NCBI GenBank assembly: GCA_965215475.1
Contig: OZ244061.1
Location: 434,001-498,000, forward strand
Source: Bin80 sp965215475
Lineage (GTDB): Bacteria; Bacteroidota; Rhodothermia; Rhodothermales; Bin80
Direction of reading: 5' to 3'
DNA: 64,000 nucleotides
In this document: positions 36,451 to 45,866 of the stretch, piece after piece
Numbering within the stretch: position 1 is the first letter of the stretch
Layout: every line of letters begins with the position of its first letter
Translations under genes and position numbers: made by a program
The notes under the pieces: model-generated
Databases searched by the model: none
The model's input: only the letters and a program-made list of their open reading frames with translations
Told to the model about the DNA's origin: nothing

Positions 36451-37850
36451 AAAAAATCTGCCTTCTAGCTCTTCTAGTAACTGCCTGCGATACGCGTCCT
36501 CCAAATGTGGTGGTGATCCTGATTGACGATTTGGGTTGGAGAGACACTGGCGTCTACGGAAGCACCTATTATCAGACTCCAAATATCGATCAACTAGCAG
36601 CGGAAGGGACTCGTTTCACACAATTTTATGCCTCCAGCCCCGTTTGCTCCCCGACGCGTGCTAGCATCATGACGGGAAAACATCCTGCCCGACTTCAGAT
36701 CACGAACTGGATTGGTGGAATGGCAAACGGCCAACTCCTTCAAGCCGACTATCGACATGCATTACCACTGGAAGAATTAACCCTGGGGGATCTCTTTCAG
36801 CAAGCTGGCTACCATACTGCCTACATTGGTAAATGGCATTTGGGTACCGAAGAATTTAGAGCTGAAAATCAGGGATTTGATACCGTACTCGCATCCAATG
36901 ATGCAGGACAACCAGGATCGTTCTTTTCTCCCTACACGAATGAGAATTTTCCGGCCTCAAATGTACCCGACCTTGAAACGGACCCGGATAGCACCTACCT
37001 GACCGATCGACTGACGGATCTAGCTATAGATGTGATTACATCTGAGCGGGAACGTCCATTTCTTCTAGTACTCTCACACTACGGGGTTCACACACCTATA
37101 CAGGCCAAATTCCAGGACATCCAACGCTTCCAAACTTCGGACATGCGTACAGATTTTAAACAAGAACTCTATGGTGGGGCAACACGCACAACACAGGACC
37201 ATGCGATCTATGCAGCCATGATTGCCTCAGTAGACGAAAGTGTGGGACGAATTCTGAAAACATTAGAGGAAAATGAGCTTCACGAAAACACGATTATTGT
37301 ATTCACCTCCGATAATGGTGGTCTCTCTACATTGAGCAGGGATCGCAGGTGGGCTCCGACCTCCAACCTGCCAATTCGTGCTGGAAAGGGCTGGCTATAC
37401 GAGGGTGGAATCCGTATCCCCCTGATTATCCGAGGACTTCAAGACATGCCTCCTATCATGAATCAGCCGGGTACAACCGATGATCTCCTGCCAACCATCA
37501 CTGCGCTGGCCGGGATAGAACATTCTGTCATTGTGGATGGCATAGATCTCTTCGCTGTACCAACTCCCGAAAGAGTTCTCTATTGGCACTTTCCCCACTA
37601 TCATGGCTCCGCCAACCGCCCTTCGGGGGCCGTGCGTTCTGGGAGATACAAGGTCATTGAGTGGTTCGAGGACGGTGCAGCCGAACTTTACGATCTCGAA
37701 TCGGATCCAGAAGAAACCCTCGATATTAGTCAATTCGAACCTGCGTTAACCCAAGATCTGTTGGAACGTCTAGAACTATGGCGAAATGCCGTGAATGCGC
37801 AAATGCCTCGCCCTAATCCAGACTACTCTGGCCAATCCGGCGATAACTGA
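36447..37850 (+). CDS. Formylglycine-dependent sulfatase lipoprotein
   Basis: A 467-residue arylsulfatase-type enzyme. The start is TTG in TTGA, overlapping the stop of the phosphatase. The signal peptide ends LLVTAC (Cys14), giving a lipoprotein. The motif CSPTR (Cys67-Arg71; C-x-P-x-R) is the site converted to formylglycine, VVVILIDDLGW holds metal-binding Asp27/Asp28, and IGKWHLG and FTSDNGG are conserved blocks. It removes sulfate esters from organic or polysaccharide substrates outside the cytoplasm. An anaerobic or FGE-type maturation enzyme is needed but none is in the window. The 3' end overlaps the convergent propeller gene by 38 bases. Confidence 0.9.
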   Translation: MKKICLLALLVTACDTRPPNVVVILIDDLGWRDTGVYGSTYYQTPNIDQLAAEGTRFTQFYASSPVCSPTRASIMTGKHPARLQITNWIGGMANGQLLQADYRHALPLEELTLGDLFQQAGYHTAYIGKWHLGTEEFRAENQGFDTVLASNDAGQPGSFFSPYTNENFPASNVPDLETDPDSTYLTDRLTDLAIDVITSERERPFLLVLSHYGVHTPIQAKFQDIQRFQTSDMRTDFKQELYGGATRTTQDHAIYAAMIASVDESVGRILKTLEENELHENTIIVFTSDNGGLSTLSRDRRWAPTSNLPIRAGKGWLYEGGIRIPLIIRGLQDMPPIMNQPGTTDDLLPTITALAGIEHSVIVDGIDLFAVPTPERVLYWHFPHYHGSANRPSGAVRSGRYKVIEWFEDGAAELYDLESDPEETLDISQFEPALTQDLLERLELWRNAVNAQMPRPNPDYSGQSGDN

Positions 37851-39348
37851 CAAAAGCAAAATGACGACTATCTGGACTCCATGAGGGGACATTTATCGTT
37901 CCCTGTCCCCCAAATAAATGGGCGATGACTTTGGGAGTCTCGCTATGATCCGCAGGCATGATTCGGAGTTTTACATCTTTATTCGGAGGATGCCCCTCCA
38001 CAGATGTATCGTAGGATAAAAACACGATCCATTTGCCATCTGGAGATGGATGTGGGAACCAGTCTCCATATTCATCCTCTGACGTTACCTGCATCTGATT
38101 ACGGCCATCCGGATCCATACGCCAGATATTCATTTGGCCTGTGCGTACAGAGTTGAAATAAATTGTCTGCCCATCTGGTGAGTATTCTGGTCCGTCATCA
38201 AGACCTTCCACCTCGGTCAAACGAACTTCCTCTCCCCCATCTCGTCCGATCACATAAATATCAAAATCACCATCCCTTCGCGCCGTATATACGAGTTTTT
38301 GTCCATCTGGCGACCAACCATGCCAATAAGATGGCCCCCATTCCGTAACCAATCGGGGTAATCCACCCGTAGAGGGTACGATATAAATCATAGATCCTTG
38401 TTCAGCTGTATTGTGGCTGAGAGCGATCTCGGTTCCATCAGGGGAATACCCATGATCATTGTTGCATTGATCCGCGAACTGCGTCTCAAGCATTTGGGGT
38501 TCTCCGCCAGTTGATGGCATATGATAAAGGCGTCCTCCACGATTATAAAGTAGTGTCAATGAATCTGGAGACCAATTGGGAGCTTCAAAATGCTCTTCAG
38601 CCTGGCGAACAATCTGACGCTCACCAGTCTGACTGTCAATAATTTCGAGAGTACTCTCTAGAATTCGCTCGCCAACGACTTCGCTTTCTTCCAAATGAAC
38701 ATTCTCGAATCGGGCTGTTGTTTGAGTCGTGGAATCATGAGCGCAAACTACGATCCCTGCATACGCTGTTTGTGGTAATTCTACCGTGATATTCGCTACG
38801 ACGACGGTTCTCTGTGCCGGCCTATCAAGATAGAGTGTGAACAAGTTTTCCGTACGCTCAAGACGAAGTGTAGCCGGAGTAGAGATGGGTGTTGTCACCT
38901 CATAGGTTTCTCCTCCTTGCTCCGAACGCCACTGCAAAGCAATGAGTCCATCACCATGAATCAGGGCATCCACATAAGCAGCATCTGCATCCATGCTTTC
39001 ACGCACCATCCACCCCGCCTTTCGATACGGATGACCTGTTGCATCCATAAACTCTACCTCCGCGTTCATGACAAGATCTCCCGTTACTTCTTTCCAGGCA
39101 AAAAAGAACTCGTCACGAGTTCCATAAATGTCCGCACCACCCCCGGTGATCGTATACGCCTCCGTACTACGGTCAAAAGTCAAACTGCCCCTCAGGGAAG
39201 GATTCCCCACATCGGTCAATCCGTCAAAAATCCCTATTGAGACAGGCTCTGCACAAGACATCAAAAGAAAAAATACAACCGGAGCAAAAGCTCTAAACCT
39301 ACTAGATATAGTCGCGTCCATTAAATCATTCAAAAAGTTCAACCTCAA
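37813..39348 (-). CDS. TolB-like beta-propeller lipoprotein with DUF1349-like domain
   Basis: A 511-residue exported protein. The signal peptide ends FFLLMSC, so it is a lipoprotein; ATG 39321 (MDATISS) is an alternative start nine codons in. Residues 40 to about 215 resemble a concanavalin-fold DUF1349 domain (FFFAWKEVTGDLVMNAEVEF). Residues 250-500 hold repeated WSPD/YSPDG units typical of WD40-like TolB propellers (about five). Such proteins bind ligands or carbohydrates at the surface; no catalytic residues are evident. It runs convergent to the sulfatase, so it has its own promoter. Confidence 0.8.
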   Translation of the reverse strand: MRLNFLNDLMDATISSRFRAFAPVVFFLLMSCAEPVSIGIFDGLTDVGNPSLRGSLTFDRSTEAYTITGGGADIYGTRDEFFFAWKEVTGDLVMNAEVEFMDATGHPYRKAGWMVRESMDADAAYVDALIHGDGLIALQWRSEQGGETYEVTTPISTPATLRLERTENLFTLYLDRPAQRTVVVANITVELPQTAYAGIVVCAHDSTTQTTARFENVHLEESEVVGERILESTLEIIDSQTGERQIVRQAEEHFEAPNWSPDSLTLLYNRGGRLYHMPSTGGEPQMLETQFADQCNNDHGYSPDGTEIALSHNTAEQGSMIYIVPSTGGLPRLVTEWGPSYWHGWSPDGQKLVYTARRDGDFDIYVIGRDGGEEVRLTEVEGLDDGPEYSPDGQTIYFNSVRTGQMNIWRMDPDGRNQMQVTSEDEYGDWFPHPSPDGKWIVFLSYDTSVEGHPPNKDVKLRIMPADHSETPKVIAHLFGGQGTINVPSWSPDSRHFAFVSYRRIGQSSLD

Positions 39349-39430
39349 AATACCCGAGACTCTAAGGATAGCTTCTTAAAACATTGGAATGTAAATCTAT
39401 TATTCTGTCTACGACCTTGTATTTCCTTGA

Positions 39431-40288
39431 CTAAATGAAGTAAAACGGATCGCTAGTGGGTTGGTGAGCAACAACATGATTTGGCAATCTCGGCTTTAGC
39501 CACTCGGCCAACCATGCCATTCCGGGGTCTTCACTGAGCGCATGTCCAATTACGATCAATCCCTTTTCCTGATCCCCTTGCCAATTCGCATCCCGAATAT
39601 ACTCTGTTGTTTCCCATTCCCGTACTTCTCCAACCACAAGGGCATCTACTTCAGATAGCATCTCAATCTGCCGCCTTCCGTCTTCAGCTCCGAGCAGTAG
39701 CCCTATCCTACTACACAACATTCCGGCATTGCCCATCACACGTATGCGCTTTGCACCGAACCTTGTCTTCATATATTGAGACAGTTCCGCGAGTGATATC
39801 GGGGGAATCCGGCACAATTGAGGTTGATCCGCCTCCGCATATGCCTCCCAGCCGAGTAATTTCAGGGCACCCGTAGCAATGCCATCCGGCTTATATGCAT
39901 GCCAGTAATCATGAAAGCGCCACACTACAATCCCATGATCTTCCAGGAGCTTTCGCTTTTTTTGATAGACCGAATTCTTCTCAAGCCAATCGGTCTCATC
40001 CAGATGGTTATAGTAGATCGGTTCATGTGTGATGATCAGGTTCACACCATACCGCGCCGCATAATCAATCGTTTGATGATTCGCCAGAAAAGTGGTGATC
40101 ACATTGCGTAGAGGCTGAGATGGATCTCCCGACTTGATCGTATCCACGGCTGAATCCCATGGTGCTCCAGGGATTTCATCCAAGATCAAATTGATTGCAT
40201 CCTGAATGGTCAGAGCTTTTTTCGGGAACCCCGCTACAATGATTCCCCCTCCTGACTGAACTAAAAAATCTCTTCTTGTAAGCATCAA
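39431..40288 (-). CDS. NIF3-family protein with Tat-type signal
   Basis: A 285-residue member of the NIF3 (YbgI/YqfO) dinuclear-metal family: ALTIQDAINLILDEIPG, LIITHEPIYYNH and a C-terminal VVGEVREWE block with VIGHALSE. NIF3 proteins are normally cytoplasmic and of unclear function. Here the start MMLTRRDFLVQSGGGIIVAGFP (split) is a twin-arginine signal, which points to export. Alternatively the hydrophobic stretch may simply be the N-terminus of a distinct subfamily. The gene diverges from the DUF1080 gene at 40375. Confidence 0.78.
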   Translation of the reverse strand: MMLTRRDFLVQSGGGIIVAGFPKKALTIQDAINLILDEIPGAPWDSAVDTIKSGDPSQPLRNVITTFLANHQTIDYAARYGVNLIITHEPIYYNHLDETDWLEKNSVYQKKRKLLEDHGIVVWRFHDYWHAYKPDGIATGALKLLGWEAYAEADQPQLCRIPPISLAELSQYMKTRFGAKRIRVMGNAGMLCSRIGLLLGAEDGRRQIEMLSEVDALVVGEVREWETTEYIRDANWQGDQEKGLIVIGHALSEDPGMAWLAEWLKPRLPNHVVAHQPTSDPFYFI

Positions 40289-40374
40289 ATTGCTTTTTTA
40301 TGCCTAAAGATACGACCGGCCCTTCTTAAAAGATCCTTTCCTATCTTGTATCTTCAAACTCACATCTCTATATC

Positions 40375-41775
40375 ATGTCACGCTTACTAACACTCTTATT
40401 GATTACTTTCTTTGTCGCATCCACCAGCCAGGCTCAAAATTGGACTACACTTGTTGATGGAGGCGATCTATCCAAGTGGGAAATACTTGGTGGTGAAGCA
40501 ACCTATGTCGCTTCGGATGGCACCGTTACTGGAACAACCGCTGAGAACACACCCAATACATTTCTCGCAACCAAACAATCTTACGGCGATTTTGCGCTCA
40601 GTGCCGAGGTATGGGTTGATCCTGAAATTAATTCTGGAATTCAGATCCGGAGTGAATCCAAGGAAGATTACATGGATGGCCGGGTTCATGGATATCAAGT
40701 GGAAATTGATCCTAGTTCTCGAGCCTGGAGTGGCGGAATTTATGACGAGGCCCGAAGGGGTTGGTTATATCCTCTTTCCGTCAATGAAGATTGCCGCGGA
40801 GCATTTAACCCAGAGGGATGGAATCTTTACTATATTGAGGCGATCGGACACTCTATTCGAACATGGGTGAATGATGTACCCTGTGCTGCACTCTATGATA
40901 ATATGACTGCTTCAGGATTTATCGCATTGCAAGTACATAGCGTTAACAGTTCTGAACTTTCTGGACGTAATGTCCAATGGCGAAATATCAGAATTATGGA
41001 TCAGGATGTCACGCCTCGTGAATGGACGAGTAATTATGTCGTGAACCTTGTACCCAATTCCCTCAGTGAGCAAGAAATTGCTCAGGGATTTTCTCTGTTA
41101 TTTGACGGTAAGACTACAGATGGTTGGCGAGGAGCAGGCAAGGAAGTCTTCCCCGAGAGAGGCTGGAAAGTTGACGACGGTATCCTAATCGTTGAAGCAT
41201 CTGGAGGGGCTGAGGCCGCTTATGGAGGAGATATATTGACCCTTGATGAATACTCTACGTTTGAGTTTAGCTTGGATTTTAAGCTTACCGAAGGGGCAAA
41301 TAGTGGGATCAAATACTATATCACGGAATCGTATGGCAGTGATGCCTCGGCGATCGGATTGGAGTACCAGCTCCTCGATGATGAACGTCACCCCGATGCC
41401 ACACAAGGAGCCGCAGGCAACCGAACCCTAGGATCGCTCTACGATCTGATCCCTGCATACGAAGGCAAGACGGTTCGTAAACCCGGACAATGGAATCGGG
41501 CCCGTATTGTCGTGTCGGGAACTCGTGTTGATGAGACCGTAAGTGGAAGTCGAATGACGGAATCCGAATTCAAGGGAGCACACGTTGAACATTGGCTCAA
41601 TGACCGTAAAATTCTCCAATATGAGCGTGGAACCCCTGCCTTTGATGCCTTGGTGGCTAGAAGCAAATATGTTGATTGGGAGGGCTTCGGGCACTGGCAA
41701 CAAGGGCATATTCTTCTGCAGGATCATGGGGATGAGGTGCACTTTCGAAGTATTAAGGTTCGAAAATTTGATTAA
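40375..41775 (+). CDS. Exported double-DUF1080 protein (3-keto-glycoside hydrolase type)
   Basis: A 466-residue protein with a signal peptide cleaved after STSQA (residue 20). Two DUF1080 (concanavalin-like, PF06439) domains follow: residues 22-210 (LSKWEI, GIQIRSE, GYQVEIDP) and 235-465 (LFDGKTTDGWRG, GANSGIKYYI, GLEYQLLDD, WNRARIVV, EHWLNDRK). The family includes 3-keto-disaccharide/glucoside hydrolases that work with Gfo/Idh oxidoreductases. The next gene downstream is exactly such an oxidoreductase, supporting that pathway. Substrate unknown. Confidence 0.85.
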   Translation: MSRLLTLLLITFFVASTSQAQNWTTLVDGGDLSKWEILGGEATYVASDGTVTGTTAENTPNTFLATKQSYGDFALSAEVWVDPEINSGIQIRSESKEDYMDGRVHGYQVEIDPSSRAWSGGIYDEARRGWLYPLSVNEDCRGAFNPEGWNLYYIEAIGHSIRTWVNDVPCAALYDNMTASGFIALQVHSVNSSELSGRNVQWRNIRIMDQDVTPREWTSNYVVNLVPNSLSEQEIAQGFSLLFDGKTTDGWRGAGKEVFPERGWKVDDGILIVEASGGAEAAYGGDILTLDEYSTFEFSLDFKLTEGANSGIKYYITESYGSDASAIGLEYQLLDDERHPDATQGAAGNRTLGSLYDLIPAYEGKTVRKPGQWNRARIVVSGTRVDETVSGSRMTESEFKGAHVEHWLNDRKILQYERGTPAFDALVARSKYVDWEGFGHWQQGHILLQDHGDEVHFRSIKVRKFD

Positions 41776-41805
41776 TCCTTTGTCGCACATCATACGTTGA
41801 TTCGA

Positions 41806-42813
41806 ATGAGCAAATTTCGCTGGGGCGTCCTCTCGACGGCTAAGATTGCAAGACAGAAGGTCATCCCCGCGATTCAGGACAGCCGGCGTGGACAAGTCGT
41901 TGCCATCGCTTCGGGAAACTCTGATCTGGCAAAGCATGTCGCCGAGACCCATCAAATTCCCACAGTTTGTCTCACCTATGATGACCTGATCCAATTGGAT
42001 ACGGTTGATGCCGTCTACATCCCACTACCAAATCACTTACATGTGGATTGGGCTTGTAAAGCGATCTTAGCGGGGAAACACGTGCTCTGTGAAAAACCGT
42101 TGGGACTTAACATAATCAATACGCGGCAGCTTCTGGATCTATCTCGAAAATATCCCAAACAACTTGTGGCGGAGGCGTTCATGTACCGCCACCATCCACA
42201 ATGGATACATACGCGTGAATGGGTTCGCTCCGATTATATCGGGGAACTGCGGAGTGTTCATGTTCACTTTTCCTACAATAATAGGGATCCAAATAACATT
42301 CGGAATAAGTTAGAGTATGGCGGCGGAGCGCTCATGGATATTGGTTGTTATGGGGTTTCTGTTGCCCGCTGGCTGTATGGTTCGGAGCCCCAACGGGTAT
42401 GTGCCTGCATAGAGAGACATTCTCAATTTGGAACCGATATATTGACGACCGCTTTGTTGAACTTTCCGCAAGGGAGCGCCACTGTCGTCTGTGGGACGCA
42501 GATGCAAAGAGCTGAGCATGTCATGCTTGTGGGTACCAAAGGAAAGATCATGTTACAAACTCCCTTCATGATCCCCCCAAATGAGCTCGCGCATGTAGAT
42601 CTCCATACAGATCTAGAACAGACGATTCACAAACTTGGACCTGCCAATCAGTTTTCAGAGCAGTTTGATGCATTCGCGGTTGCTGTGATGGACGAAGAAC
42701 CATTTTCTACTCCGATTGATGACTCTTTGAATAATATGAACGTCATTGATGCGTGTTTTCGAAGCGCAGAGGTCAACACATGGATCGCCTGCGACCACTT
42801 GACCGATCTCTGA
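41806..42813 (+). CDS. Gfo/Idh/MocA family NAD(P)-dependent oxidoreductase
   Basis: A 335-residue sugar oxidoreductase. The N-terminal Rossmann region begins FRWGVLSTAKIARQKVIPAI, then VYIPLPNHLHVDW and the conserved LCEKPLG motif, with the C-terminal GGALMDIGCYGV. The start at ATG 41806 is preferred over the TTG at 41797. No signal peptide, so it is cytoplasmic. It would oxidise or reduce a sugar C3 hydroxyl or dehydrogenate an acyclic polyol. It follows the DUF1080 gene by 30 bases and is followed 35 bases later by the exported aminotransferase. Confidence 0.85.
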   Translation: MSKFRWGVLSTAKIARQKVIPAIQDSRRGQVVAIASGNSDLAKHVAETHQIPTVCLTYDDLIQLDTVDAVYIPLPNHLHVDWACKAILAGKHVLCEKPLGLNIINTRQLLDLSRKYPKQLVAEAFMYRHHPQWIHTREWVRSDYIGELRSVHVHFSYNNRDPNNIRNKLEYGGGALMDIGCYGVSVARWLYGSEPQRVCACIERHSQFGTDILTTALLNFPQGSATVVCGTQMQRAEHVMLVGTKGKIMLQTPFMIPPNELAHVDLHTDLEQTIHKLGPANQFSEQFDAFAVAVMDEEPFSTPIDDSLNNMNVIDACFRSAEVNTWIACDHLTDL

Positions 42814-42848
42814 TCATCTACTCCAATAACATCTTTTCCCCCTACACT

Positions 42849-43931
42849 ATGAATCGTCGTGACTGGATTCGCCTCAGTATTGCAGGTACTACCTTGCCAC
42901 TTCTGCCCGGATTTAATCAAAGATCGAATCAAATCCCGATTCGTTTGCACAGCAACGAGAACGCGTATGCACCTGGACGTTCTGCGCGAACTGCGATGAT
43001 GGAGGCTCTCGATGAAACCAATCTCTATCCTCATTCTAATTACCGCAGTCTCGAAGCAATGATTGCTGCTCGGGAAGGACTTCGACCAGAGCATGTTGTT
43101 CTCGGAGCGGGTTCGAGTGAAATCCTCCGAATGGCTGCGATGGCTCATGGACTTCCTGATGGAGAAATTGTCACCGCTTATCCCACCTACGAAGGATTGG
43201 AGAACTATGCCAACTCCATTGAAACACGGGTTCATCGTGTACCACTCAAAGCAGACAAAAGCATAGACCTTGCTCTTATGGATGCGTACACCACCCAGAA
43301 TGTAAAGCTGGTTTTTGTTTGTAATCCCAATAATCCAACGGGTACGATTTGTGATCGGGATGAGCTCGCCGAGTTTTGCACTCAAGTTTCCCGTAGATCT
43401 GTGATCCTGGTTGATGAAGCCTACTATGAATTAGTAGATCATCCGAGGTACAGCAGTACTGTACCTCTTGTCAAAGCAGGAGCCAATGTCATTGTCTCAA
43501 GAACTTTTTCAAAAGCATATGGTCTGGCTGGATTACGTGTAGGATACGCCCTTGCGCGCCCAGATATTGCAGAACGTCTCCGTAATTACCGTACAGCAAT
43601 TAACATCAACATTATCGCCCTCCGCGCGGCTATCGCCTCTCTCGAAGATCGTAGATTTCTCGATTACAGTAAAACTCAAATTGAAAATACCCGTATAAAA
43701 ACCACTCGAAAGTTACAAGAACTTGGACATCCGGTTGCTGAATCGCATACCAACTTCGTATTCTTGCATCTTGGTCAGCCCATTGAAGAATTCCAACAGT
43801 CCATGGCATCTCACGGAATCCTGGTCGGTCGACCATTTCCGCCTTACCTGGATTGGTGTCGCCTCAGCATTGGGACTGAAGACGAAATGTCTCAATTCTT
43901 TGATGTATTTGCAAACGTGATGAACCGCTAA
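42849..43931 (+). CDS. HisC-like PLP aminotransferase with Tat signal
   Basis: A 360-residue class I/II aminotransferase closest to histidinol-phosphate aminotransferase: LHSNENAYAPG at the start of the domain, VVLGAGSSEILRMAA, FVCNPNNPTGTICDRDEL, LVDEAYYEL and the PLP lysine in SRTFSKAYGLAGLRVGYAL. From ATG 42849 the protein begins MNRRDWIRLSIAGTTLPLLPG, a twin-arginine-like signal (RR-D-W-I), so it may be exported, unusual for HisC. The longer frame from 42753 overlaps the oxidoreductase and is not used. No histidine-pathway genes are nearby, so a true HisC role is doubtful. Confidence 0.85.
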   Translation: MNRRDWIRLSIAGTTLPLLPGFNQRSNQIPIRLHSNENAYAPGRSARTAMMEALDETNLYPHSNYRSLEAMIAAREGLRPEHVVLGAGSSEILRMAAMAHGLPDGEIVTAYPTYEGLENYANSIETRVHRVPLKADKSIDLALMDAYTTQNVKLVFVCNPNNPTGTICDRDELAEFCTQVSRRSVILVDEAYYELVDHPRYSSTVPLVKAGANVIVSRTFSKAYGLAGLRVGYALARPDIAERLRNYRTAININIIALRAAIASLEDRRFLDYSKTQIENTRIKTTRKLQELGHPVAESHTNFVFLHLGQPIEEFQQSMASHGILVGRPFPPYLDWCRLSIGTEDEMSQFFDVFANVMNR

Positions 43932-43953
43932 TTCTGTAGCACATCTGCAACGT

Positions 43954-44706
43954 ATGCTCCGTCAAGGCTCCTCTGTACGTCTGGTAGTATATCTATTGCT
44001 GAGTATCACATGTGTGCTCCCCACAAGTGGGCAAGATGCGGGATTTCAGTTTGCACGCGTTTGGTATGAGAGTCATCCAGGATTCCGTGAAAGTGCCTGG
44101 GCTACAGATTATCCCACGGCAGAGTATAATCTTCATGAAGCGATCAGCCGCACAACTGGGCTTCAACTAGAAGGACCGCCGGTAGTGGTTTCTTTAAGAG
44201 ATTCTACCATTTTTGAATACGCGGTACTCTACTTGACTGAACCCGGGTACTGGCGCACAAATGAGCAAGAGGTCGAGAACCTAAGACGCTACCTTGATCG
44301 GGGCGGCTTCTTGATTATTGACGATTTTCATGACTATGGGCGCGGATATACTGGACCACAATGGAATAATATGTATGACAATATCAAGAGAGTCTATCCG
44401 GGTCGCGAGCCCATCGAACTGACGGCGGATCACCCAATCTGGCAGATCTATTATGATATTGATCCTGATGCGGCTATTTCTACGAAAAACGGAGGATCCT
44501 GGCGTTGGGGGGGAATGGGGTTTGAACCAGATGATGATATCTACTATGCCGTCTTCGATGATGCAGGAAGGCCCATGATTATTATCTGCTACAATCAGGA
44601 TATCGGAGATGGCTGGGAGTGGCCGGGAGGACGTAATTTAGGATCTGCTTCAACCGTGAGCTTCCAAATGGCAATTAACTTCATCTTTTATACCCTTACG
44701 CATTGA
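43954..44706 (+). CDS. DUF4159 exported protein
   Basis: A 250-residue protein with a signal peptide (VYLLLSITCVLPTSGQ, cleavage near residue 26). It matches DUF4159: FARVWYESHPGFRESAWATDYP (split), EYAVLYLTEPGYW, and RGGFLIIDDFHDYG. The family, with an N-terminal amidase-like fold, occurs in Bacteroidota and Planctomycetota, usually next to MoxR/DUF58/VWA proteins; none of these is adjacent here, and its role is unknown. It is the last gene of the rightward run. Confidence 0.8.
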   Translation: MLRQGSSVRLVVYLLLSITCVLPTSGQDAGFQFARVWYESHPGFRESAWATDYPTAEYNLHEAISRTTGLQLEGPPVVVSLRDSTIFEYAVLYLTEPGYWRTNEQEVENLRRYLDRGGFLIIDDFHDYGRGYTGPQWNNMYDNIKRVYPGREPIELTADHPIWQIYYDIDPDAAISTKNGGSWRWGGMGFEPDDDIYYAVFDDAGRPMIIICYNQDIGDGWEWPGGRNLGSASTVSFQMAINFIFYTLTH

Positions 44707-44774
44707 CTGCATCGCATCACGGGGCGCCATTAGAGATGAAGATGAACTATGTGGCCAACGCTTACCTCTGTAGT

Positions 44775-45593
44775 TCACCTTGGTGAAGACATAAGTGCGC
44801 GAATGGATTGCGCAGATGCTCGTGTAAGCCCTATCAGAACATAAACTAAAAGGACTAACAATAGCCCCGTATATGGAAGAAAGCCAATCAGCAACACGGA
44901 AATGATATAGGCTCCCGAAGCGATAGGATACTGCCGAAGATAATTAAATGAAATTCTTGGAACCCCATCAAAACGGATCAGGGACACCATGAGAAGCGAC
45001 AGAAGAACAACCACAGGAATGAGTACTCCCGTATCCAGTATGCCTGAACGTACGAGCCATGTTTCCTGATCAATATTGAGTACAACGGCAATGATAAAAT
45101 AGGCTTGTACAGGAGTTGGTAACCCCTCAAAATCAAGCTTCTTTTCTTCCGAAAATTGCAAATTGAACCGCGCCAAACGTACGGCAGAGCACATTACAGG
45201 CAGAACACTGATAATCAGGCCAAACACTCCACTCCCTTCCAGCATTCGTGCATAAATCAGATACGCTGGGGCCGCACCGAATGATACGACATCACATAAA
45301 GAGTCAAGCTCTGCACCGAAAAGGCTGATCCCACGCGTCAAGCGTGCAGCCATTCCGTCCAAAAAATCAAAAAAGCCTGCAAGAATGATCAAATAGCACG
45401 CATATACGAATTGTCCTTGGTGAATCTGAGTAATTGCCACGAATCCGCAGAACAGGTTCATGAGTGTGAAGAAAGATGGAACTGCGACACTGGTTCGATT
45501 CCCCCGCCGTCCTTGGGAATCCTTACTACGACCCTCTATGGATCGGGGAGAAGAGACAGACTTAATGGACTGTTTTCGCTCACTCATAGGCAC
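44775..45593 (-). CDS. pssA: CDP-diacylglycerol-serine O-phosphatidyltransferase
   Basis: A 272-residue inner-membrane enzyme that makes phosphatidylserine from CDP-diacylglycerol and serine. The CDP-alcohol phosphotransferase motif DGMAARLTRGISLFGAELDS, followed by LCD (D-G-x2-A-R-x8-G-x3-D-x3-D), is intact, with several hydrophobic helices. The first 35 residues are polar and basic. In many Bacteroidota psd and pssA are adjacent and co-oriented; here psd is co-oriented but 12.5 kb upstream, beyond the FN3 and IS block. The gap 45594-45866 holds nothing I recognise. Confidence 0.9.
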   Translation of the reverse strand: MPMSERKQSIKSVSSPRSIEGRSKDSQGRRGNRTSVAVPSFFTLMNLFCGFVAITQIHQGQFVYACYLIILAGFFDFLDGMAARLTRGISLFGAELDSLCDVVSFGAAPAYLIYARMLEGSGVFGLIISVLPVMCSAVRLARFNLQFSEEKKLDFEGLPTPVQAYFIIAVVLNIDQETWLVRSGILDTGVLIPVVVLLSLLMVSLIRFDGVPRISFNYLRQYPIASGAYIISVLLIGFLPYTGLLLVLLVYVLIGLTRASAQSIRALMSSPR

Positions 45594-45866
45594 GTCCAGA
45601 TGATCGGTGAAAATCCAATAAATAAAACCTGGTTTCTACATGCATCTCCATTATGAAAACGGCTTGTGTGAATATAAAACTGAGATGCGATCAACTTCTA
45701 TCTGATTCGTTACCGCATTCTACGTTCGCCCTTAATCTAATATTCATGAAGAGTCGTGTAGTAACACTTAAACGATGCCAACTCCAAATCCTATTCCAAA
45801 TACGGACACTATATAATTCCTTCCCCTTCTTTTTCGTATGGATATAAGTTGACTTCAATCCCTTGA

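Noticed and set aside
44740..44790. TTCACC-TT-GGTGAA as a terminator for DUF4159
   Set aside because: The loop of two bases is too tight and no T-run follows on either strand.
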